Assembly (NCBI GenBank): GCA_023436825.1
Contig: JAEZHS010000424.1
Location: 1 to 29,935 of the forward strand
Reading direction: 5' to 3'
Source: Pseudomonadota bacterium
GTDB taxonomy: Bacteria; Pseudomonadota; Alphaproteobacteria; Reyranellales; Reyranellaceae
Length of the DNA stretch: 29,935 bases
Both the position numbers and the translations under genes were made by a program. The notes under the pieces were generated by a model. It was not told where the DNA came from. It was given only the letters and a program-made list of their open reading frames with translations, and made no database searches. Shown here piece after piece: positions 24,194 to 29,935 of the stretch (position 1 is the first letter of the stretch; each line of letters opens with the position of its first letter).

Positions 24194-25375
24194 ATGCCAC
24201 AGCAGGGTTGCATCGCCGTCCTCAATGCCGGCTCGTCGAGCATCAAGTTCGCCGTCTACGAGGCCGAACGCGACGGGGCGCTGCTGTTTCGCGGGCAGGT
24301 CGAGGGCATCGGCGTCGCTCCTCACCTCAAGGCAACGGACGCGGACGGCAAGTCTGTGGCGGACCAGCGATGGGATGCCGGCATCCTGGACCATCACGCC
24401 GCGACGGACGCCATCCTCGAGCTCGGCCGCAAGATGCTGGCTGGCCGGCCGGTGCTGGCCTTCGGCCATCGGGTCGTCCATGGCGGCACGGCGTTCGCTG
24501 CGCCGACGCGTGTCGATGACCGTGTGCTGAAAGCCCTCGTCGAGCTGGTGCCCTTGGCGCCACTACATCAACCGCACAATCTTGCGCCTATCGAGGCCAT
24601 CGCGCGGGCCGTGCCGCACATCCCGCAGGTCGCCTGCTTCGACACGGCCTTCCATCGCAGCCAGCCGGCGCTGGCGCAAGAGTTCGGCTTGCCTCGGGAG
24701 CTTACCGCCGAAGGCGTGCGCCGCTACGGCTTCCACGGCCTGTCGTACGATTTCATTCTGACACGGCTGGGCGAGACGATGCCGGAGCTGGCGCGCTCCC
24801 GCCTGATCGTCGCCCATCTCGGCAACGGGGCCAGCCTGTGCGCCGTCAGGGACGGCAAGAGCGTGGCGAGCACCATGGGCTTCACCGCGGTCGACGGCCT
24901 GATGATGGGCACGCGCACCGGCGCCCTCGATCCGGGGGTGCTGCTCTATCTGATGGAGCGGCACGGCATGGATGCCCGCGCCATCGAGGACCTGCTTTAT
25001 CGCCGATCGGGGTTGCTCGGCGTGTCGGGGATATCATCCGACATGCGGGCGCTGCGGCAGTCTTCGGCGCCCGAGGCGGCCGAAGCGATCGCTCTTTTCG
25101 TCTATCGCATCGTCCGCGAGATCGGCTCGCTCGCGGCGGCGCTGGGCGGGGTCGACGGTATCGTGTTCTCGGCCGGCATCGGCGAGAACGACACACAGAC
25201 GCGTGCCGAGGTCGCCGCCGGATGCCGGTGGCTTGGCCTGGCGATTGACGAGGAACGCAACAGACGAGGCGAAACCCGCATCAGCACGGATGACTCCGTT
25301 GTTTCCGCCTGGATCATTCCGACGGACGAAGAACGCATGATCGCGCGCTATACTCGCCAGGTGATCGCGGGCTGA
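24194..25375 (+). CDS. ackA: Acetate kinase
   Basis: Transfers phosphate between acetyl phosphate and ADP. 393 residues, normal length. Motifs: VLNAGSSSIKF (9-19, N11), FGHRVVHGG (90-98, R93), CFDTAFH (148-154, D150), RRYGFHGLSY (176-185, H181), HLGNGAS (208-214) and GTRTGALDPG (239-248, R241), so the canonical catalytic residues are all present. ATG 24194 is the family-like start; GTG 24179, overlapping the fabI stop as GTGA, is an in-frame alternative adding five residues. It is the last gene of the DUF3141-pta-fabI-ackA operon and ends 5 nt before a convergent gene. Confidence 0.95.
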   Translation: MPQQGCIAVLNAGSSSIKFAVYEAERDGALLFRGQVEGIGVAPHLKATDADGKSVADQRWDAGILDHHAATDAILELGRKMLAGRPVLAFGHRVVHGGTAFAAPTRVDDRVLKALVELVPLAPLHQPHNLAPIEAIARAVPHIPQVACFDTAFHRSQPALAQEFGLPRELTAEGVRRYGFHGLSYDFILTRLGETMPELARSRLIVAHLGNGASLCAVRDGKSVASTMGFTAVDGLMMGTRTGALDPGVLLYLMERHGMDARAIEDLLYRRSGLLGVSGISSDMRALRQSSAPEAAEAIALFVYRIVREIGSLAAALGGVDGIVFSAGIGENDTQTRAEVAAGCRWLGLAIDEERNRRGETRISTDDSVVSAWIIPTDEERMIARYTRQVIAG

Positions 25376-25380
25376 CGGCG

Positions 25381-26172
25381 TCACCAGGTGCGGAAGTGGG
25401 TGAGCTGCAGGAATTGCCGCAATCCGATCGACGTGGCCAGCCGAATGGACGGCAGATTGTCTTCGTTCACCTGGTACCGCGGCACGAGCCCCCGCCGCTG
25501 CAGCTCGGCGAGGGCACTGCATACGACTCGCGACGCGAGACCCTGACCGCGATACCGCATCGGCGTGACGACGCCTCCGACTTCCCAGACCTGCCGATGG
25601 TTCTGGAACGCAAGGCACACCGAGCGAGGCTCCCGGTCCTGTTCCAGGACGCACGCGAACGCATGCCCGGACGAGAGCAGGGGACATAGCCACTCTCTCG
25701 AATGTCCCTGAGACGCGAACAAGTCCAGCATCGCGCCGGACGCTGAATTGGCGATGGACACTTTCTCGTCGGCAGCGACGTCGACCGGCCCGTCAGTAGT
25801 GAAGGATAGAAAGCTTGTCGCCCGGCTGATCGGGAAGCGCTCGGCGACGACGTCCCGATCGGCGTCGGTGCTCAGCTTGAAGACGACACGCTGTTGACGC
25901 GGCAGGGACCCGATCAGCCGGTGGGTCAGCTCCCGACCGTCACTCGATATGATCGCGGCGAATGCCGCCTCAGGATAGGTTTCACGATCGTAGGCGCTTG
26001 CACTGGTATCCAGCAGAACCAGTGTCGCGGCGTTTAGTCCGGCCGATACCTGCAGCACCGAGACGTGCTCGCGGCAGGCTTCGATGTGCTTCAAGAGGAC
26101 GATGTTGCGCAGCGGCTCGCGCTCCAGCCGCGCCACCGCCTCGTTCACATCGTTCGTGGAGTGGACATTCAC
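25381..26172 (-). CDS. GNAT-family N-acetyltransferase
   Basis: 263 residues. The C-terminal half holds the acetyl-CoA motif RYRGQGLASRVV (R/Q-x-x-G-x-G/A), preceded by a strand (WEVGGVVTP), and ends with YQVNEDNLPSIRLATSIGLRQF, the normal end of the GNAT fold. The N-terminal half is a divergent GNAT-like or accessory domain. The start is GTG 26172, which overlaps the stop of the upstream gene as GTGA, so it is probably translationally coupled. The substrate is unknown. Confidence 0.82.
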   Translation of the reverse strand: MNVHSTNDVNEAVARLEREPLRNIVLLKHIEACREHVSVLQVSAGLNAATLVLLDTSASAYDRETYPEAAFAAIISSDGRELTHRLIGSLPRQQRVVFKLSTDADRDVVAERFPISRATSFLSFTTDGPVDVAADEKVSIANSASGAMLDLFASQGHSREWLCPLLSSGHAFACVLEQDREPRSVCLAFQNHRQVWEVGGVVTPMRYRGQGLASRVVCSALAELQRRGLVPRYQVNEDNLPSIRLATSIGLRQFLQLTHFRTW

Positions 26173-26594
26173 TGTCTCGGCTCGATCCTGGTGAACTGTA
26201 CTGAGAAATACGGCGTGCGGAATTTGGCCTTCTCGGCTTCGTTGGCCTGGAAGGTGACCCTGGATGATTCGAACAGCGGTCCACCATCCTCACCCGGGAA
26301 GAAATGGCCTGAAACAATCGCCTGCATGCCCGGTCTCATGCTCTTGAGGGTATCGTGCAGCTCCGATTTGGGAAGGATCACCGTCGCGCGGCCGATCTTC
26401 CCGGGGCCGCCGTTCCAGTAGGTCGGGTGGACAGCGCGGAGGTCGGCCATCCCGGGATCGACGAGGCGAATGAAAAAGCCGCCCCGCAGGGTGAGTTCGA
26501 TGCACTTGAGCTCGAGCAGCCATCCCTCGAACGAGAGGCCCTCGCCGAGGGACCGCTCGAGCGCTTGCGACCGGGCTCGCTGCAATTCGGCCAA
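26169..26594 (-). CDS. Small protein of unknown function, probably N-terminally frameshifted
   Basis: The frame from TTG 26594 encodes 141 residues beginning MAELQRARSQALERSLGEG and containing LELKCIELTLRGGFFIRLVDPG and SMRPGMQAIVSGHFFPGEDG, a beta-rich domain that I cannot name. In the same frame, sequence that looks coding (NTEKCETATDPAH) extends upstream to a TGA at about 26636. Just beyond it, another frame supplies an apparent signal peptide (PAALLAVLAGPVCARESD) from GTG 26778. Moving by one base near 26631 would join them into one secreted protein of about 200 residues. So this is either a frameshifted gene, a sequencing error, or a cytoplasmic short form. It is followed directly by the GNAT gene. 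Confidence 0.55.
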   Translation of the reverse strand: MAELQRARSQALERSLGEGLSFEGWLLELKCIELTLRGGFFIRLVDPGMADLRAVHPTYWNGGPGKIGRATVILPKSELHDTLKSMRPGMQAIVSGHFFPGEDGGPLFESSRVTFQANEAEKAKFRTPYFSVQFTRIEPRQ

Positions 26595-26822
26595 GTGCGC
26601 GGGGTCGGTCGCGGTCTCGCACTTCTCGGTATTTCACCAACGCAGCACGAAACACCGCCTGCGATGGCGGCACGTCCGATTCACGCGCGCAGACTGGTCC
26701 GGCCAGAACCGCGAGCAACGCGGCAGGAAGAAAGACTGGTTTCCCACACCCACTCCCGTTTCCCCAAGGGAGTGTCACGGAGCTAACCGCTTTTGGCAGG
26801 GGCGTCCACCTCCTTGAACCGC
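26595..26822 (-). other. Intergenic stretch holding a detached signal-peptide-like frame
   Basis: 228 nt between emrB (ending 26823) and the small gene at 26594, both on the minus strand. On the minus strand a frame from GTG 26778 reads PVFLPAALLAVLAGPVCA followed by RESDVPPSQAVFRAALVK, a good signal peptide and mature start, before it drifts into shadow-like sequence. No other gene, and no clear terminator for emrB, is seen here. Confidence 0.45.
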
Positions 26823-28394
26823 CTAGCGTGCCCGCGACCGGCCGCCGACCAGAAGGACGAGCGGGATGGCCATCGCCGAGACGAGCGTGTAGAGGCCGAA
26901 GGCGTTGATGTAGCCCAGCATCGCGGCCTGCCGGCCGATCTCCTTCGAGAGTTTCGCGAGACCGGTCACCGTCTCGGTATCCCAGGCGCCGGTTACCCAG
27001 GGCAGCAGGAGCGAGCGGTTGAAGGGGTTCACCATCTCGACCAGCCGGCTGTAGTTGGCGCTCGAGGCGCGCACCACCTCGGCGACGCAGATCGAGATGA
27101 AGAAGCTCGAGCCGATGTTGCGCAGCAGGTGATAGACGGCGGTGCCCTCGGCCAGATTGGCGGAGCTGGTGGTGGCGAAGGTGGCGAGCGTGAGCGGCAC
27201 CCAAATGACGCCGATGGCGATGCCCTGGACCAGGCTGTTGGCCATCAGCGTGGCGGCGTCGACGTTGAGGTCGAGCGCCATCAGCCATAGGCCCGAGATC
27301 ACCTGCAAGGCGAAGCCGCCGATAAGGCCGAGGCGTGGATCCATGCGGCCGATGAAGATCGCCAGGAAGAAGCCGATGGTGGCGCCGACGCCGCGGGCGG
27401 CGATGATCTCGCCGATCAGCATGTCGGGAAACCCAGCGTGCTGCTGCAACAGCGGCGGCAGCAGGACCATGGGCGTGAAGTTCAGCATGCCATAGATCAG
27501 GACCAGCACCAGGCCGAGCGAGTAGTTGCGGTCCTTCAGCAGGCCGAGATTGAGGAACGGCCGCTGGGCCGTGAGGCTGTGGCTGATGAAGATCCAGAAG
27601 GCGAGGATGGCGACGAAGGTCTCGACCAGGATCTCGCCCGATTCGAACCAGTCGAGCCGCTGGCCACGCGACAGCACGAGCTGCACGCAGGCGATGGCGA
27701 CCGAGAGCGAAAGGAAGCCGGTCCAGTCGAGGGCCACGCGGCCCGTGGGACGGTCTGCCGGCAGGGTGAGCCGTAAGCCGATGAAGGAAATCAGGCCGAC
27801 CGGCACGATCATGTAGAACGCCCAGCGCCAGCTGTAGAGCTCGGAGAGGAGGCCGCCCAGCGTCGGGCCGATCACCGGGCCGATAACCACGGCCATGCCG
27901 AAGATCGAGGTCACCAGGCCTTGCTGCCGCTTGGGGAAGGCATCGAGCAGGATGGTCTGCGACAGTGGGATCACCGGGGCGCCCAGGGCGCCCTGCAGCA
28001 CGCGCCACAGGATCAGCGTCTCGAGCGAATTGGACGCGCCGCACATGAAGGTCGTCACGGTGAACAGCAGTACCGACCAGGTCATGGTCTCGCGACGACC
28101 GAAGCGGGCGGCGAGCCAGCCTGTCATCGGCGTCATCACGGCGGTGGCCAGGATGTTGAATGTCATCGCCCAGGCAATCTCGTCCTGGGTCGCCGACATG
28201 GTGCCCTGCATCTGGGGCAGGAGGGTCGAGGCGATCAGCAGGGTGGTGGCGTAGAGCGTCGAACCCAGCACCACCATGATCAGGATCAGGACCCGGCGGC
28301 CGACCGAAAAAGCATCAGCCGGGGACAGGGCCGGGCTTGGAGCAGGGCTGGGGATAGCGGCTTCAGCCGTTGTGCTATCGGCGCTTGAAGTCAT
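26823..28394 (-). CDS. emrB: DHA2-family drug:H+ antiporter (EmrB/QacA type)
   Basis: Inner-membrane major-facilitator pump with 14 predicted transmembrane segments, working with a membrane-fusion protein (EmrA) to export drugs or fatty acids. The 523 residues open with a Pro/Ser-rich cytoplasmic tail (to about residue 30). The family motifs include the loop 2-3 motif GWLAARFGRRETM, the motif near TM4 LILWRVLQGALGAPVIPLSQ and motif C-like AVVIGPVIGPTLGG. ATG 28394 is preferred to TTG 28400. It is divergent from marR-emrA, only 31 nt apart, an arrangement that usually means repression by the MarR protein. Confidence 0.92.
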   Translation of the reverse strand: MTSSADSTTAEAAIPSPAPSPALSPADAFSVGRRVLILIMVVLGSTLYATTLLIASTLLPQMQGTMSATQDEIAWAMTFNILATAVMTPMTGWLAARFGRRETMTWSVLLFTVTTFMCGASNSLETLILWRVLQGALGAPVIPLSQTILLDAFPKRQQGLVTSIFGMAVVIGPVIGPTLGGLLSELYSWRWAFYMIVPVGLISFIGLRLTLPADRPTGRVALDWTGFLSLSVAIACVQLVLSRGQRLDWFESGEILVETFVAILAFWIFISHSLTAQRPFLNLGLLKDRNYSLGLVLVLIYGMLNFTPMVLLPPLLQQHAGFPDMLIGEIIAARGVGATIGFFLAIFIGRMDPRLGLIGGFALQVISGLWLMALDLNVDAATLMANSLVQGIAIGVIWVPLTLATFATTSSANLAEGTAVYHLLRNIGSSFFISICVAEVVRASSANYSRLVEMVNPFNRSLLLPWVTGAWDTETVTGLAKLSKEIGRQAAMLGYINAFGLYTLVSAMAIPLVLLVGGRSRAR

Positions 28395-28417
28395 AGCCAA
28401 GTCTAATGTAGCCTATG
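28392..28417. promoter_or_regulatory. Divergent emrB/marR control region with a short dyad
   Basis: The starts of emrB (28394, -) and marR (28426, +) are 31 nt apart. CATAG (28392-28396) and CTATG (28413-28417) form an inverted repeat with a 16-nt spacer, centred in the gap, a plausible MarR dimer site. The region is AT-richer than its surroundings (TCTAATGTA, CAATTAT). With so little room, at least one promoter must overlap coding sequence or lie inside the opposite gene. Confidence 0.35.
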
Positions 28418-28425
28418 CAACAATT

Positions 28426-28896
28426 ATGGGCCAACCCGCCACACGCAATACGGGACCGGAGGACGAGAGCTACATCGGCTACATGCTCTCCGATGTGGCA
28501 CGATTGATCCGAACGATCTTCGATCGTCGCGTGCGTGACATCGGGCTGACCCGTGCACAGTGGCTGGTCCTGACCCGCGTCTACCGCCGGCCCGGCGTCA
28601 GCCAGACCGATCTGGCGGAGATGCTCGAAATCGATCGCGCCAGCGCGGGCCGCATGATCGATCGCATGGAACGGAACGGTTGGATCGAGCGACGCCCGGA
28701 CCGCGGCGACCGGCGAATCAATCGTCTGCATCTAACGGACGAGGCCCGCAAGGTTCATGCCGCCATGTGGGCGATCGCCGAATCGACGGTCGACGATGCG
28801 CTGTCGCCGCTTTCCGCCACCGAGCGTGAGCAGTACGCCGAGCTTACGGCCAAAGTGAAAGGCCGGTTGCAGAACCTTGCCGGGGCCGCGCCGTGA
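28426..28896 (+). CDS. MarR-family transcriptional regulator
   Basis: 156-residue winged-helix repressor. The core is LTRAQWLVLTRVYRRPGVSQTDLAEMLEIDRASAGRMIDRMERNGWIER (helix-turn-helix about 58-83). The beta-wing DRGDRRINRLHLT (92-104) carries the family's conserved D-x-R pattern. Helices at both ends would form the dimer. Such regulators are usually released from DNA by small aromatic or lipophilic compounds. ATG 28426 was chosen; the frame upstream overlaps emrB on the other strand. Its stop overlaps the emrA start as GTGA. It likely represses both emrB and its own operon. Confidence 0.92.
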   Translation: MGQPATRNTGPEDESYIGYMLSDVARLIRTIFDRRVRDIGLTRAQWLVLTRVYRRPGVSQTDLAEMLEIDRASAGRMIDRMERNGWIERRPDRGDRRINRLHLTDEARKVHAAMWAIAESTVDDALSPLSATEREQYAELTAKVKGRLQNLAGAAP

Positions 28897-29935
28897 GGCG
28901 CGGGCAGGCCGGGCTGCGGCTCGTACTGCTGGTTGCCATTCCGCTGGCGGCGATTGCGGGCGGCGCGTTCTGGTGGCTGTCGGGCGGCCGCTACGTCAGC
29001 ACCGACAATGCCTATGTGAAGGCGCATATCGTGCAAATCGCCCCGGAGATCTCGGGGCAGGTGCGGCGTGTGCTGGTGCGCGACCATCAGGAGGTCCGCG
29101 CCGGCGAGCCGTTGATGACCATCGAATCGCGACCCTTCAAGCTCGCGCTGGACAGCGCCGAAGCGGAACTCGATGCCGCGCGCACCCAGGTCGAGACGCT
29201 GCGCGGCACCTGGCGCGAGGTCGTGGCCGAGCTCGCCGACGCCGAGGCGCGCGCCGACTACTTCAAGCGGCAGTGGCAGCGCCAGGAAGAGCTCGCGACC
29301 AAGGGCGTGACCTCGGCCTCCAAGCGCGAGGAAGCGCAGAACGACGCACGGGCCGCCGCCGACCGCGTCACCTCGGTGCGCGAGAAGCTGCAGCGCGTGC
29401 TGGTGGCGCTGAACGGCGATCCGAAGATGCCGGCCGACGAGCATCATCTGGTGCGTGACAAGACGGCGGCCCGCGAGCGCGCCGCGCTCGATCTCTCGCG
29501 TACCACCATCCGCGCGCCGGTCGACGGCGTGGTGGTGAATAATCGCGTGCAGCAGGGCGAGCAGGTCAAGGCCGCGGCGCCGCTGTTCGTGCTGGTGGTG
29601 GTGAGCCGGCCGTGGGTCGAGGCCAATTTCAAGGAGACGGAGCTCACACACGTGCGGGTCGGCCAGAAGGCCACGGTGGTGCTCGACACCTATCCCGACG
29701 TGACCTGGGAGGCCGTCGTCGAAAGTCTCAGCCCGGCGACGGGCGCGGAGTTCGCCGTGCTGCCGCCGCAGAACGCGTCGGGCAACTGGGTCAAGGTCGT
29801 GCAGCGCCTGCCGGTGAAGCTGAGACTGGCACCGCAGTCCGGCGAGCCGCCGCTGCGCGCCGGCATGACGGCGACGGTCAGGATCGACACCGGCCGCGAG
29901 CGCACCGTGGCGACGACGGTCGGCCAGATCCTGGG
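28893..29935 (+). CDS. emrA: HlyD/EmrA-family membrane-fusion protein, 3' partial
   Basis: Periplasmic adaptor for the EmrB pump. The frame from GTG 28893 is open for 347 codons to the window edge. It has one N-terminal membrane anchor (about residues 9-30), then RYVSTDNAYVKAHIVQIAPE, which starts the first lipoyl half-motif. A long coiled-coil hairpin (about 85-185, rich in Ala, Glu, Arg) follows, then the second lipoyl half (TTIRAPVDGVVVNNRVQQGE). The EmrA-typical tail is ATGAEFAVLPPQNASGNWVK with VVQRLPVKL. Only the last residues are missing. It overlaps marR by 4 nt. Confidence 0.93.
   Translation, partial: MRRGQAGLRLVLLVAIPLAAIAGGAFWWLSGGRYVSTDNAYVKAHIVQIAPEISGQVRRVLVRDHQEVRAGEPLMTIESRPFKLALDSAEAELDAARTQVETLRGTWREVVAELADAEARADYFKRQWQRQEELATKGVTSASKREEAQNDARAAADRVTSVREKLQRVLVALNGDPKMPADEHHLVRDKTAARERAALDLSRTTIRAPVDGVVVNNRVQQGEQVKAAAPLFVLVVVSRPWVEANFKETELTHVRVGQKATVVLDTYPDVTWEAVVESLSPATGAEFAVLPPQNASGNWVKVVQRLPVKLRLAPQSGEPPLRAGMTATVRIDTGRERTVATTVGQIL

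Overview
The window is GC-rich (well above 60% by eye) chromosomal DNA of an alphaproteobacterium. The protein families and the gene order aminotransferase-hom-glpX, with recJ further along, fit Alphaproteobacteria. A Reyranella-like or other Rhodospirillales/Hyphomicrobiales lineage is a guess from protein style, not shown here. Genes are tightly packed with many 4-nt start/stop overlaps.

Layout. 1-3538 (+): PLP aminotransferase (5' cut by the window edge), homoserine dehydrogenase and class II fructose-1,6-bisphosphatase (GlpX), then a secreted protein of unknown function (3552-4064). 4065-4662 holds no conventional gene but is rich in signals. It contains a 48-nt near-perfect palindrome, a consensus-like sigma70 promoter with an overlapping dyad, a LysR-type T-N11-A site, and a 23-codon Cys-rich leader ORF with three mutually exclusive hairpins. 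4663-12184 (+) is one operon for sulfate uptake and activation: sbp, cysT, cysW (interrupted by an in-frame TAG), cysA, cysH (Fe-S type), cysD and a fused cysNC.

12135-14745 (-) carries an AlkB-like dioxygenase, a secreted polysaccharide deacetylase, a zinc-ribbon protein and two small uncharacterised proteins. recJ (+) and tRNA-Glu(UUC) follow, then a small lipoprotein (+) and a convergent Ca2+/H+ antiporter (-). 18556-20195 (+) is a translationally coupled pair: an outer-membrane MetA-pathway-type protein and a five-helix inner-membrane protein. 20285-25375 (+) is an operon of a DUF3141 alpha/beta-hydrolase (PHA-synthase-like Cys/Asp/His), phosphate acetyltransferase, enoyl-ACP reductase and acetate kinase. 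25381-26594 (-) holds a GNAT acetyltransferase and a small protein that seems to have lost its signal peptide by frameshift. The right end is a divergent EmrAB-type efflux system: emrB (-), marR and emrA (+, cut by the window edge).

The most interesting candidate system is the leader of the sulfate operon. It has the parts of a classical peptide-sensing attenuator: a Shine-Dalgarno, a short ORF with four Cys codons, and overlapping 1:2, 2:3 and 3:4 hairpins. It lies directly upstream of genes that supply sulfur for cysteine. This reading comes from sequence inspection only and needs comparative and transcript evidence.
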